NCBI GenBank assembly: GCA_003439945.1
Contig: QVRM01001979.1
Coordinates: 38,816-102,815 of the forward strand
From: Dermanyssus gallinae
Lineage: Eukaryota; Arthropoda; Arachnida; Mesostigmata; Dermanyssidae
DNA length: 64,000 bases
Direction of reading: 5' to 3'
Each line of letters begins with the position of its first letter. The first letter of the stretch is position 1. The position numbers and the translations under genes were made by a program. The notes beneath the pieces were generated by a model. The model was not told where the DNA came from. It did no database searches and was given only the letters and a program-made list of their open reading frames with translations. Positions 33,701 through 45,239 of the stretch are shown piece after piece.

Positions 33701-33780
33701 GCATTAGGCTGGTCGATTGGGCTAGTAGAGGCATGTTTCGTTCGCCATCCCAGAAATACTGAAGGGGAGGGGGGGGGGCG
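30750..33780. other. Unassigned 3-kb stretch; expected site of CD36 gene 2 first exon and R1 5' UTR
   Basis: Short frames at 31124-31339 (with a Cys/Lys-rich CRCKQCWSKCDKYY) and 31615-31881 are not recognised. A TATAAG box-like motif lies at 31554, in sequence that could belong to a solo LTR, but no matching second copy was found. 33050-33600 is more GC-rich and could be the 5' UTR of the R1 element that follows. Confidence 0.35.
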
Positions 33781-33790
33781 TAACCTGGAC

Positions 33791-35834
33791 ATGGAGCCCG
33801 CCGAAGTTAACGATACTGGAGGGTCGTCTAGGGAGACAGATCCTACAGACCTAACGAATAAACCTTAAAAGGATAAGAAGAAAGGTACGGAGAGGGAACA
33901 TGGCTACTCGGATAGCATCCCAGCAGAGGAATACACCGGCCCGTTTGCTACAACAATAGACCTGGTAACTGCCCTTCACGAATACACGCAGGGAACACAA
34001 GGCGTTCATCTTAAGGTTAAGAACAGCGTGAAAACCCTACTCCTGGAAGTGAATAAGGCTAAAAAACAGGAGCTGAAGGCAATAAAAGAACGGGCTCTTG
34101 AATTGCAATTGCAAGCTGAGGAAATAAAGGAAGCCCAAAAGAAAGTAATCGATGGCCTTCGAGAAGATAACCGTAAGCTACTGGTGGAAATGGAAGAAAT
34201 AATGTCTAATGATGGGCAGGTGCCACAAACAAAAAAGGCCTGTTGTCGCTGCCAACTAAGTCAGGTAGATAACATTAATGCCATGATAGAGGCTTGTGAT
34301 GGCGAGCAGGACCTTACAACTTTGTTGGCCACCAATTGGCCAGTTGGTGTATACACACACACTAAACTGACCAAATCGAGCATTGTTAGAGAGAGCCGAG
34401 TAAGACTTATGATTGTCAGAGAAGACTCACGGGATGATAGTGTGACATGGGACAACATGTCAACACAGTTCAGCGGGCTTAAAGGAGAGGCGGCTAGCAG
34501 ACTAGGAGAGGTAATCTCCCGATACGTCCAAGAAACTGGAGACAGTGGAGAACCTATAAGTAAGGCATTAATTGCCATGCGTCTGCCTAAGACAGTGGCA
34601 TTCTACAGGAAAGCGAATTATTGGAGAAAACCATTAGGAGGGTAAACGACATCATAGAGACGAGCAAGCATCATGACCGCGAGAACGACATATCGTGCTA
34701 TATAAGCAGCCAAGGGGACCAGCAGAGTGCCCGAAAGCTTCTTGAGTGCCTTTCCCGTAAGTTCAACCTAAAGCTCGCTATAACAACATGCAAAAACAGC
34801 AGGAAAAAGATGGGCGGTAATGAAAAAAGCAAAAGGAGTAGGACTCAGGAACGCCCGTCAACTACATCATTCTGAAGAAACGGGACACGGCGACATATGC
34901 CGACATGCTTCAAATTCAGAAAAATGTCGACGTAAACGAACACGGAGTTGTCGTCAACAAATGGCGAAAACTCGAAAGCGGCGACATAAAGCTGACGATT
35001 AGAGAAAAGACGGTTGGAGGTGCGTTGACCTTTGCGGAAGCACTCTGCAAACAGGCGGCTCTCGATGCAGCTAATATCCAAGAAAAGAGATTAATTGTAC
35101 GAGGACTACCGGAGGATGCGTCTGAAAAGGGAATAGGAGAAGCAGTCACGTCACTTCTAGGAGAAGGTGAATGTTTCACCCTGGAGAAACCCAGAAAAGG
35201 ACACACAGGGTCTCTATCAGTGATGGTTAAAGCCAGAGAGGGCGTCGCACGCAACTTGTTAGCTATCGGACATATCCAACTTGGCTGGACTCGGTGCCAC
35301 ATTTCCAAGTGGGTCACGATTCCCTGCTGCCCACGCTGCCAGAGAATCGGGCACAGTGCACACGAGTGCAAAAACCAGATCGTCCAAGGTTTCATATGTC
35401 ATAACTGTGGCAGATCGGGACATATAGCGCGAGACTGCCAAGAGTCATCAGCATGTTACAATTGTAACGTGGCGGGGCACGCTGCTAACTCCATAACTTG
35501 CCCGATATACAGAGAGAAAATGATGGGAATGAGAAGAAAAAAGACCTGGTTCGCTTCAAAGATTAAGGAATCTCTACCGGTCGACCCCCAGGTTCTCCCT
35601 GCGCTACCGAAGAGTGAGGAGAAAAATGGCACAGAACAAGAACTAGAGGCCACGCTGACCGATTCAGGAAATGAGACGGATATGGACGCTGACATAGATG
35701 AGCAAGGCTTTCGAAAGGTCGCCAACAAGAAAAGACGCAGGCGAAGCCTGGGATCCCCGCCCGCTGAAACTCCTAAAGTAGCTAAACAAAGAGACGGAGA
35801 ACAACCGGGCGGCAATGCTACACAACAGCAATAA
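33791..35834 (+). pseudogene. R1-like ORF1 (Gag-like nucleic-acid-binding protein)
   Basis: Starts at the ATG of MEPAEVNDTGG, with an in-frame TAA at 33866 after L-T-N-K-P and the same frame then open to 34645. A coiled-coil-like Lys/Glu region follows (KAKKQELKAIKERALELQLQ). A frame change near 34620-34900 leads to the second half: MLQIQKNVDVNEHGVVVNKW, then an RRM-like region before three zinc knuckles C-P-R-C-x4-H-x4-C, CHNCGRSGHIARDC and CYNCNVAGHAANSITC (35326-35500). It ends with a Lys/Arg-rich tail and TAA at 35832-35834. Such proteins coat the element RNA and are needed for retrotransposition. Confidence 0.85.
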
Positions 35835-35836
35835 TG
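35832..35836 (+). promoter_or_regulatory. TAATG stop-start overlap of ORF1 and ORF2
   Basis: The ORF1 stop TAA (35832-35834) shares its last A with the ORF2 ATG (35834-35836). In the silkworm R1-clade element SART1 an identical UAAUG overlap is known to couple ORF2 translation to ORF1 termination. The same mechanism is inferred here from arrangement alone. Confidence 0.75.
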
Positions 35837-38800
35837 ACTAGCAATAGTATTAACGTACTGCAGTTAAACTGCAACAGAAGCAGGCAGGTTCATGACATGC
35901 TAGACGTGATTGCTATGAGGCATAAAGCTTCGCTGTATGCGGTAAGCGAGCCCAACAAATTCCTGGTTGCGACCAAAGAATGGATCACGGACTCAAGAAA
36001 AGATACATGTATCATACTAAACGACCGGATGCAAGAACACAGCATTAGAGGGCAAGGCTGGGGAGAAGCCTCGTCATTCTCATGGGTGGAAATTGAGGGA
36101 GTCTGCAGGATTTATTCTTGCTACAGTCGTCCTAACGGTGCGCTGGAAGAGCTTGAGGGGCTCCTGGATGAGCTGACTATCTCGTCAAGAACATGCACTC
36201 AGCCTTTCGTTATCTACACCGGAGATTTCAATGCCGCATCACCGGTATGGGGGTCACGACAAATTAACACAAGAGGGCAAACTCTAATGGACTGGCTCGC
36301 ACGGGAGGATCTCGCAGTGATAAACACAGGATCCGCCACGTATATGTCTGGGGTGACAGGGAATGAGTCGCATCTAGACCTGACCATCGCCAGCAGCGCA
36401 TATGCAACGCGAATCACCAAGTGGCAGTTCTTGAAGCAGGCTGAGACACTGAGCGACCACTACTGCATAATGTTTGAGATTGGAGGACTTCAAAGGGCAA
36501 CGTTAGAGCTTCTAACAGGAGACCAAAACTTGTCATCAGGAGCAACGCACTTCTCAAAAAAGAGCTCGACAGAGAGCTGCGCGTAGAAGAGGGGGCGACG
36601 GTACCAACAACGTCGGCACAGCTTCATGCGGCCCTGATAGAGGCTTGCAAACGGACGGCGGCTAGCCCCCTACATCCCGGCAGAAAAAATCACTGCAAGC
36701 CAAAATACTGGTGGAACGAGGATATTGCCTTAGCAAGACGAGACTGCGTGCGGGCACGACACAGCTACGAGCATTCGAGGCGTCGGGGCGGCAACGATGA
36801 ACAAAGTCAGCGACTACTCACGGAGTTTAAAAGAAGGAGAGCTATTCTGCGAAGGGCCATGAACAAGAATAAGAACGACTGCTGGAAGCAACTCGCTGAG
36901 AGCGTGGATTACTCTCCGTGGGGGCGCGCATATAAGCTGGTCAGGGGTAAGCTCAAAGGCAAGAGACTGAAAAGTATACCTGACGAGGAGAAAGAGGGAG
37001 TTATCCGTTCCCTGTTCCCAGAACACCCGTCATTTGACCGCTCGCCATACAACAGTGCGCCCGCCATGGAGGACATTGTGCTAATGGACGAGGGTGAGGA
37101 GACGACGCCAAGCGACCTGGAGGAAACGGAGCCCGAAACGTGCGTCAACTCGATTCCGGCAGTTACACGTAAGGAGGTATTGCAAGCTGCTGAACGGATT
37201 AAGATTGGAAAAGCACCTGGCCCAGACGGAATCCCGGCCGCTGCAGTTCGTCTCCTGTTTAAGAATTACCCAAACGTTGTTGCGACAGTGGCCACGGAGG
37301 TCCTAAAAGAGGGGAAGAAGGCTGACTTAGTGCTAATCCCGAAAGGAAATGGCTCTTACCGTCCGATCTGTCTCCTAAACACGCTGGCCAAGGGCATCGA
37401 GGCAATTGTGGAAGCAAGACTGCGAACGTTTGCGGAAACATACGGGCTAATTCCTGATTCACAGTATGGATTCCGAAAGAATCGCTCGGTGCTTTCAGCT
37501 GTGCACAGAGTGGTTTCGAAAGCAGAATTAATCCATAGTTCGTCCATGATAACTCGCGACCTCTACATGGCAAATCTTCTCGATGTTAAAAACGCTTTTA
37601 ACAGTATGCCCTGGAGGGTTATACTCGACACACTTAAAAGAAAGAAAGTGCCTCCTTACCTCGTCCGACTGGTCTCTGATTATCTGGAAGCTCGATCGGT
37701 GCAGAGTGATGGAAAATAATTTGCGATGACGGCCGGAGTGCCGCAGGGTTCGATTTTAGGCCCTCTACTGTGGAATTTGGCATACGCCGACGTTCTTCGC
37801 CTTCCGGATATGCCCCAGGGATCAGAGCTTGTAGCCTATGCAGACGACCTGGCACTTACGGTACAGGCGCGAACGGCGAATCACCTCGAGGAGACAGCTA
37901 ACGCTGCTCTGAAAGTAATTGAGGACTGGATGGACGAGGCCGCGCTGCAGATGGCCCCCTCAAAACGTGAGGCCATACTGCTCATAGGCCGCAGACACTG
38001 TCGACACATTAGACTAACATTGGCAGGGGAGGAAATAAAAATCTCGAACACGGTTCGGTATCTCGGTGTCCATCTCGATCGCGGTCTACGAGGAACCACT
38101 CATATCAAGATCGCCACGGACCGCGCACTTAAAGTGATTAATGAGATTGCACGGCTCCTTCCTAACACCTACGGGGACTCGAGGCGGAAAAGAGACGATT
38201 GCTCATGAAAGTAGGAGAATCAGTAGCGCTGTTCGGTTCACCCGTGTGGATGCAGCACGCGACCGCAACCCAACGCAACAGAAATCTACTACGGAGGACA
38301 CAGAGAGGGTCTGCGCTGAGAATAATTAGCGGCTATAGGACAGTCGGCACACTCGCAGTGCTAGTTCTAGCCGGAACCATACCATGGGATCTCAAGGTTG
38401 ACAAACGAGCAGCCTGTGTGGTCGGATCCCTTGATCATAACGATGCCCATTCTCAGATGATGGGGGAGTGGCAACGTGAGTGGGACGCCATTCAAGAAGG
38501 CGAACCTGGCTTTCCTGTTAAGACGCTTATCCCTGACATCAGGTCTTGGATGGATAGACCTGGTGAGAACTGACCTACCACATTACACAGGTCCTTACAG
38601 GTCATGGGGAGTTCCAGGCGTATTTAAAGAGGATTGGAAAGACGAATTCGGACATCTGCACTTTCTGCAACATGATAGCCCGAGACACACCGGAACATAC
38701 GGTGTTCCACTGCCCGGCATGGAGAGTACCAAGAGGCGGGCTGCTAGAGGATACTTTTGATCTAAAGGATGTTGTCGCACGTATGTTGGAGTCTCGAGAA

Positions 38801-38971
38801 CAGTGGAACAGACTTGCGCGCGCAATAACAGGAATCATGATGGCCAAGGAGGAGGCTGTACGACGACGCGCCTCCGACTCCATTGTAAACGATGCGGTTG
38901 GCGAAGTTATTGGCGTGATGGTGGATGTGGTCTCGGCGGCGGTCGATTTAACGGATGGCGTCCAGATATAA
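35834..38971 (+). pseudogene. R1-like ORF2 (AP endonuclease, reverse transcriptase, CCHC)
   Basis: The ATG overlaps the ORF1 stop. The endonuclease (35834-36520) keeps its catalytic signatures: VLQLNCNRSR (Asn), VSEPNKF (Glu), CYSRPNG, YTGDFNAASPVWGS (Asp, Asn), HLDLTIAS and a terminal S-D-H. A frameshift near 36530 leads to the 36748-37719 frame with KAPGPDGIPAAAV and NLLDVKNAFNSMPWRVIL. A TAA at 37717 replaces the residue before F-A-M-T-A-G-V-P-Q-G. The next frame has LVAYADDLALTV intact. Shifts near 38190 and 38573 lead to CTFCNMIARDTPEHTVFHC. Six residues are missing before DLVLIPKGNG compared with the 19-kb copy. Confidence 0.9.
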
Positions 38972-40905
38972 GCTGTGTGAGAGCCTGATTTGCAAGAAAA
39001 AATAATTAACAGAGTTTTAAACAAGAGCCGGTGCGGATTGTTACACGAAAGATTGTGATGGTATTAGAGACCCCCCCTTAACTGTGAGCAATATTAGTTT
39101 TACCTATAGGACCCGGTTACGGGGGATGACAGGAGGTATGAGGGTTTTAGCAGGTCCAGCAAAGGCTTTGGTAGTCATCGAGCTACCAGCCGGCGTGTAG
39201 TCCTGCACAGCGTGCCTAAAAGCATTTCCTCCTCCTGTATAAAAGAAAAGCCCAGTGGCCGCGTTTGTGGCAATCTGATCAACCAGAAAAAAAGAAGTAA
39301 CGAATTAGTCTTTGTCTTCTTCCGTTTACATGGTCAGTACACCTATGGAAAAGACGCTCGGACAATGAGTGACCTATGGGAAAGAAGCACAGACTGATGA
39401 GAGATCTATCTACCTGACCGAAGCGAAATCTTCTTAAAAATAAAGCCGTCATATGTGTAGTTAATGCTATACGTTTCACAAGAAGTTGCCATGTAAATCT
39501 GAAGACTAGAAAAGAGTATTGCGGATTTCCAAATAATAGACGGCGTTCTCCAGTAGAGTAATGTAGCAGCAGAACAATGCTCAATTAGGTGAGCAACATG
39601 CTATGACCGAGGTTTCATCATATTAAAAAGGGATGTGACTTTCACATCCATGACCTTCTTTCCGGCGTGATTTCCCATGATACGCGCGAATTATGCGTGC
39701 TGCGGGCACCTTTTTGCAAATAGGAAGTTGGTCAGATGTGTAAATTCTCAATAGTAATTTTTTGCTTGGCCCGTTTGGCCCTGGGAGGCAAGGCATATGA
39801 TATTGATTATGTGGCAACGAATTCATACTGTCGTGGCCCATTCGAGGGCTGTTAAGGCTTACTGCGTAATTAGGTGTTCTACACCTGACTGGTAAACGCA
39901 TAGTCAACCAAGGGCTAACGGTCTGGATGCCTGCTGCCTTGGCTCAAATTGGCATAATGCGAAGGGATGCCCTATACGAAGCAGACTTCCCTGCGAGAGC
40001 ATCGCCCTTTTTGCATCCTTATTTCTCTTAATGACGTGTCTGATTAATTATACAAGATTACCTACATAAAAGCAACGTACGGTTTTTACCAACTTTAAAA
40101 ATGAGCACTGAGAACAACTCTGGGTCTCTGGATGCGAGACTCAATGCGACCGTACTCAAAAAATAAAGGTATTCTGCTGTTTCCAAAACGTATAGCATAC
40201 TTTCTCGTAGTTGAAACTAAGCGAACCAAACTTATCTGGTTTGGCAACATGAGCAACACCTATATCAAGGGGTAACTCATCTAACTTGCTTATTATGTCA
40301 CACGCCAACTCCAACCAGCCAAAGCTATCGATCAGAAACATCCAAGTCTTCTACTAGACCAGCCTTCGTCAGGCAGCCAAATCTCTGCTCAAATCAGGTG
40401 AAAATGACAAATTTAATTTATACATTGTTGTCTTACAAAAGGGGCTCCGAACAACTATGTGCATAATGGAACTTGAAATTAAGATTTGCAATTAATTATC
40501 TTATAGGAAATGTTAATAAACGAATTCAATAATCAATATACTCGCGGTGGTAAAGCTAACATTGAGTAAGCTTAGGGGCAATATAGTTCAAATAATATAT
40601 AGCTCTCGTAAATATTGCTATTAATGGCGATGTGGCGAACCAAGTCAAAAGCAGTTTTTAATTTTAAAACGTTTCTTTTTATAACATAATTGTTGCTGAA
40701 AGCAACCTTATTGTTCGTCAATAGTATACGACGGCAACTGCAGCGCGAGAAGGCTAGGGTTCGAACCAGAAGACACAACGTACGTTCGCTATGTCCCTTT
40801 AATTGGCGGTATTGGAGCTGCCTATGTTGCTGCTGACACAGCAAAGCCTTGTACAGCTCCTTCTCACTCTTTCCAAAAAAAAGAAGCATTGTGAATAGTC
40901 AAATA
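38972..40905. other. 1.9-kb stretch without recognised features
   Basis: The first part may be R1 3' UTR. Short frames (39212-39907, 40572-40889) are anonymous. A GGTTCGAACC motif at 40757 recalls a tRNA B box but has no tRNA context. Confidence 0.4.
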
Positions 40906-40909
40906 ATCC

Positions 40910-41045
40910 TTTTGGGGCTGACTCTCAGCCAAGATTTAACGTCCATGGGACTGCTTTTCGCATTGCTTCATAGACGGACGCCCATAGATACAAATGTGCA
41001 CCTATGTGTCTTCCTCCGGTCACGAGGCGCAGACGCATGTCCACC
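40910..41045 (-). mobile_element. tRNA-like SINE, copy 2 (inverted)
   Basis: Reverse complement of the SINE body at 12300-12374: GACTCTCAGCCAAGATTTAA, then GACTGCTTTTCGCATTGCTT and ACCTATGTGTCTTCCTCCGG. The tRNA-like B-box region is largely missing (from the ACAAATGTGCACC junction), so this is an internally deleted copy. Confidence 0.8.
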
Positions 41046-41566
41046 CCGCCACCGGGACAGGGATGAACTCAGCCTACATCGGCTTAGCTGCACTAAGCTG
41101 GCGGGACTTACGCAGGACCGCCACGATACCATCAATGACATCCTCGGACGCGCATTTAGGCAAGCCGGCTACCGGGTCACACTGGAGCCTGGTGGACAGC
41201 AGAGGGACGGCACTGTTTCCGACGCGCACGTGTTAAAGGCGTTTGATCTCGAGTCATCTGGCGCTTGGGGGCTCAGATGCACTCAGACTGACCAAGGAGC
41301 TTGGAAAGAAGCTATTTGAGGCCCGAGCGGAGCCAAGGTAAACCGCGTTCCTCCGAAAAGGATGTTATCGAAACTTCAAAGATGCAACGTCAAGATAATG
41401 TTGAGTGGTCAACAACAACAACAACAACAATAATAATAATTAATAATAATAATCGGCGGGCAAATATGCGAACCTCACATTTGTAAGGCTTGTGGAAAAC
41501 CAGTGGAGAAGGATGGCCTCCACCCATTGAGCTGCATCAAGAGCCAAGGTTGGGCCCCTAGGCACA
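41045..41566 (+). mobile_element. REL-family endonuclease fragments
   Basis: Two related pieces. At 41065-41260 the + strand reads L-H-R-L-S-C then RHDTINDILGRAFRQAGYRV and LEPGGQQRDGTVSD: the H-x-L-S-C, R-H-x-x-x-N and L-E-P-x-G-x-x-R-D-G block of the family. At 41455-41565, after a trinucleotide tract, a separate piece reads ICEPHICKACGKPVEKDGLH then PLSCIKSQGWAPRH, the C-x2-C-x-H-x-L-S-C knuckle that precedes the nuclease. The pieces overlap in content, so they come from two different copies. Confidence 0.7.
41409..41452. repeat. (AAC)n/(AAT)n microsatellite
   Basis: CAACAACAACAACAACAATA running into AAT repeats, at the junction between the two REL pieces. Confidence 0.9.
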
Positions 41567-41569
41567 TAA

Positions 41570-42610
41570 TAATAATAATTCAATTTCAATTTCAAACGTG
41601 GTTTATTCACGGAACTGCATTTCACAACGCTTAAGTTCTCGGTAAATAAAAATGGTTGAAAAAATATGAATCAAACAACAAAGCAGATAATTAATCTCGA
41701 CAAAATCCAAGGAGTGCTTTGTATAAGCACTTTACACACAATAGTATTACAGTGGTTTATGATTTACACAAGAACTTCAAAGCAGCAATTGGTGCGTTTG
41801 TTAGAACGCCGAACACCACATGAGGCAACAAACTTGCAAATATAACACACAAACGAAGTAGTCCACTAGTACAGCATCAACACAACTTACAACAACTATG
41901 TCTAAAAACATGTGGATAAAAACAATAAAAAACGAAGTGTGTCCTCATATACGAAGCACAACATTTGTAATACCAACTATACCTAGATCACACGCCTGGT
42001 TCCGACTGTGAAATTAACAGCCACTGCTTTAACTCGCGAGAGAAGAGGTGTTTCGTGGTGAGGCATCTTATGCGTTTAGGAATGCGGGTCCAGGTTTCAG
42101 GAAGGCGGTACGCAAGTGCGTGTTGACTAGACTTCAAGGATACAGAGGGCACTGCAAAAGTTGTTGTGCGCCTACCTGATGTTCGACTCATGGTAGGAAC
42201 TAGTGCAAATGCAATCTCCATAGGCACAATACCACGCGAAATTTTGTACGCCAACATTGAAACCCGCAAGGAGTAAATGCTTTCTACCTTGAGTAGGTTA
42301 AAACGAATGAGCAAGTCACGGACCGAATCCCTTCGCCTTCTAGCAAAAATTGCTCTTATTGCATCATTCTGTATCACTTGTGCTCTTCGGAGAATTCCGT
42401 CGTAGCCACCTCCCCAGAGAAGGATTCCATAGCATAGAACTGGTAAGAACACGGCTTTGTACACCAGAAGTAAGCCCTCTGTGGGTACCCCAATCAATTT
42501 CATTTTACACAGCGTAGATATTACAGCATAGCACTTTGGTGCAATGTAATCCAGATGGGGATGCCATCTCATGTTTTCCTGGAGAACGAGCCCCAGGCAC
42601 CTAGCCTAAT
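41570..42610 (-). mobile_element. CR1-like non-LTR element, C-terminal RT region and 3' UTR
   Basis: The minus frame 42572-41988 reads MRWHPHLDYIAPKCYAVIST, KAVFLPVLCYGILLWGGGYD, LRRAQVIQNDAIRAIFARRR and AYRLPETWTRIPKRIRC. This is the thumb and C terminus of a CR1/Rex1-like protein. The 3' UTR runs to about 41570, ending GAATAAACCACGTTTGAAAT followed by ATTATT repeats. The 3' UTR reappears on the + strand at 58470-58655, which defines it as part of the element. Confidence 0.8.
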
Positions 42611-42787
42611 AATAATAATAATAAAAAAAATTTGGATTAAGGGTTTATTTTATCAATATGTACATGTATCACAATTATCAATATATTACTTATATAATAT
42701 CTACAATATTGCTTATATTATTCTTATTGCTTGAGTGTCGGTGACCACTCAACATCATCTTGGCGTTGCCTCTCTGTAATTCTAATG

Positions 42788-42789
42788 AC

Positions 42790-42860
<71 letters not shown>
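42788..42860. repeat. (AAT)n microsatellite
   Basis: About 24 uninterrupted AAT units immediately left of a REL fragment. Confidence 0.95.
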
Positions 42861-42862
<2 letters not shown>

Positions 42863-42865
42863 GCT

Positions 42866-42977
42866 GGTTTGGAACGCGACAGTTACTGACGCATTAGCCC
42901 CTTCAATGGTCAGTGCTGGCGCGGCCCGGGCTGGTCATGCTTCGGCTCTCGCCGAGGCAGGCAAGGTTAGAAAGTAC
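42866..42977 (+). mobile_element. Internal REL-family fragment
   Basis: Reads W-N-A-T-V-T-D-A then LAPSMVSAGAARAGHASALA and E-A-G-K-V-R-K-Y, identical in protein sequence over most of its length to 2440-2539 and 55555-55650. Both ends are abrupt: AAT repeats on the left and a gypsy remnant on the right. Confidence 0.85.
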
Positions 42978-42984
42978 CTAAACG

Positions 42985-43700
42985 TCGGGTCATATTGTCT
43001 ATATTCTTCTTCAGCACGTACGATAGCATCTCTGATCGTTGCCTGTGCATCCTCAGCAGGCCTCCATATCTTGTCTTGTTGAGCATCAATGACAACGGCC
43101 AAATTGTCCAATCGGGGCAAATAGTCATACAGCACTCGAATGCGTCAAACGGCGACTTTCCAGTCGACCTTGCCGGTGCACGATTCGATAGACCTTGCAC
43201 CTTTTCCAACTTGTTTGCCCAATCCTTTTTACCTCCCTTCACACATCAAGATCGCAGCATCCTGGCAACCACCTTATTCGTTATCTCGACCTGTCAATTA
43301 CACTGTGAACGCTGAGTTGAGATAAGTGTATGCCAAATACACTTGTCCGCGATAAATTTCTTGAACGGCGCTAACGTACATGCCGTTCCCCTGTCTGTAA
43401 CTACGACATCTGGTCGCGCGTAACGCCAGAACATCTTCTCCAGGAATGCCAGTACTGCCGGAAATGACCCTGATTTAACTGCTTTCAACTACACAAATTT
43501 CGAGAATCCATCCACGCAGACAATTTGGCAATTTAGACAGTTTGCCAAATGACATTGGCATTTCTTTAACCGAACTGTTAACCTAGCTTTCTCTAACACT
43601 TGTAGTATTCGCTCGATATCTTGCAGATGTTCATCGTATCGAGCTGTTATCATGTCAGCCATGTTATTGGGGTCCGTCCATCGAAGCAATGCAAAGGCGG
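42985..43700 (-). mobile_element. Ty3/gypsy-like Pol remnant with internal deletion
   Basis: Reading the minus strand from 43680: YDEHLQDIERILQVLEKARL then T-V-R-L-K-K-C-Q-C-H (end of the RT palm) runs within a few codons into VCVDGFSKFV and MKAVKSGSFPAVLAFLEKMF, RPDVVVTDRGTACTLAPFKK and WANKLEKVQGLSNRAPARST (integrase catalytic core). RNase H and the integrase zinc finger are missing, so a deletion has fused RT to integrase. The D-R-G-T block retains the second catalytic Asp. A one-base shift separates 43294 from 43242. Confidence 0.8.
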
Positions 43701-43932
43701 TTTCGTTGATGTTACATGCTGGCTGATTGTCAGACTTATGTATTTCAAGACCGGCTTCGTGTCTGGAAAGTCTGGACTGGTTAGCGGAAACTCTCCGAAA
43801 CATCAAGGACAGTATGCAAGAGGACCGCAAAGCCAGCGAAACATCTTTTAAGTGTTGGTCGTGGGGCTCGCGGATTAAGTACGTGTTGCGGCCAAGTTTA
43901 GCCACGTTGCACATTGTTGACGAGGTAACGCT

Positions 43933-43960
43933 GATGTTGGCTGACGTGTCAGCCAACATC
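43933..43960. repeat. Short perfect inverted repeat
   Basis: GATGTTGGCTGAC, two bases, then GTCAGCCAACATC. Thirteen-base arms with a two-base loop. Confidence 0.9.
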
Positions 43961-43966
43961 ATAGCC

Positions 43967-44016
43967 ATAGCCATGAGAACTTCCTGACTCATCAATAGCC
44001 ATGAGAACTTCCTGAC
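43967..44016. repeat. 22-bp direct repeat
   Basis: ATAGCCATGAGAACTTCCTG followed by AC occurs at 43967-43988 and 43995-44016. Confidence 0.95.
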
Positions 44017-44128
44017 ATGCTCAACAAACAAAGGCGCTTCGTATAGATATTTCGAAAGGACGTGTGTGTGTGTATACCGAAAAAACTCCTTAGCTGGAAA
44101 AGGCTACTCACAAAAGGGTTTGAGGACA

Positions 44129-44130
<2 letters not shown>

Positions 44131-44182
<52 letters not shown>
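44131..44182. repeat. (TA)n microsatellite
   Basis: About 50 bp of TA. Confidence 0.95.
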
Positions 44183-44187
<5 letters not shown>

Positions 44188-44189
44188 CA

Positions 44190-45239
44190 TATAACGACAA
44201 CGATCCAGATCTGCATACTTTAAATGCAATCTATGTGCCTCGTGCATAACAACATCGGGGGCGATGTTCTCTAAAAAAACCGCTGGTTTGTTCCCTCATT
44301 CTCAGCCATCACATTAGACGGCAAAGTGGATTAAACAAACAAAATTTACACTTGTCTAGTGAGACAGCGTAAACGGCTTGGATTTTTAACCCCGTCAGAT
44401 ACTAGACCATCCAGGATGACCAATAAGATGTGCACGACTGTATCAACACTGACATATTTGCCTTGGCTGGGTTACTGTGGACAATTCATCTCGCCGCATG
44501 TCGCTGATTGCGTGAGGTAGTGCAAGGTGTACGGCGTTTCTGCTTTTCTTTCTGTGGCTACGTGCGCAAACTCGCGAAGCCGGCTAAAAATGACACCGAG
44601 CTGTACATACAGCGTTCGAAATGTACACCAAGCACAACGTTTACAAACATTTACGTACGACTGAGAGCAAGCATAACAGGAGTTGGTAAGCCCCCTAACA
44701 TGCCAACGCTCAGACAGTGTGGGACTCAGCCACCTAACGGCAAGTTTTGGCGCTTGACAAGAGTGCAGTCAAAGAATTAAGACAATACCCACTAAAACCC
44801 TACTTATGTAGACGGCAGTGCCTACATATATGTATCCTCCTTAAGATGGCCCTCCGACCCGCGGGATCCTTAACGCAGAAGAGTAACTACACACAGGCGG
44901 CGAAGAAGTCTCGGAAGGATGCTTGTCGAGTCGCGCCTTGGCAGGAACTCTTTCCTTCTTCCTGCCTCTTCCCTTGCTTTCATGATACGTTGTGTGACTC
45001 TGCTTGGCGCGGTCGTGAAGGACATTACTTCGAGATGATATAGCAGCAACAGGTGTGGATCGGGTGTGGATCAACCGATTAGTGGCCATAATGTTTTATG
45101 CAAAATTTGCAGATAGATAAGCTTGACCCAATGACGCACATTACCAGCAATATCACCTGAAAGTGGAAAAAAGTAATAATCATTATCATCATCATCATCA
45201 TAATCCTAATAACAGGTGGTCGTGAACGCTTAACTAACT
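44190..45239. other. No gene recognised
   Basis: Only short frames without motifs (44508-45089). Confidence 0.4.

Larger units (their letters stand above)
33791..38971 (+). mobile_element. Nearly full-length R1-clade non-LTR retrotransposon, inactivated
   Basis: Two ORFs in the R1 order: a Gag-like ORF1 with three CCHC knuckles, then ORF2 with AP endonuclease, reverse transcriptase and a C-terminal CCHC. At least one stop and one or two frameshifts break ORF1; three frameshifts, one stop and a small deletion break ORF2. Element ends were not defined: no target duplication or tail is obvious. The sequence is not embedded in 28S rDNA, so it belongs with non-rDNA members of the clade. Confidence 0.9.

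Noticed and set aside
40750..40770. GGTTCGAACC as a tRNA T-arm.
   Set aside because: No acceptor, D or anticodon arm can be placed around it.
43668..43700. Fourth SINE copy (GGGGTCCGTCCATCGAAGCA).
   Set aside because: Similarity to the SINE body lasts only about 28 bp and then stops.
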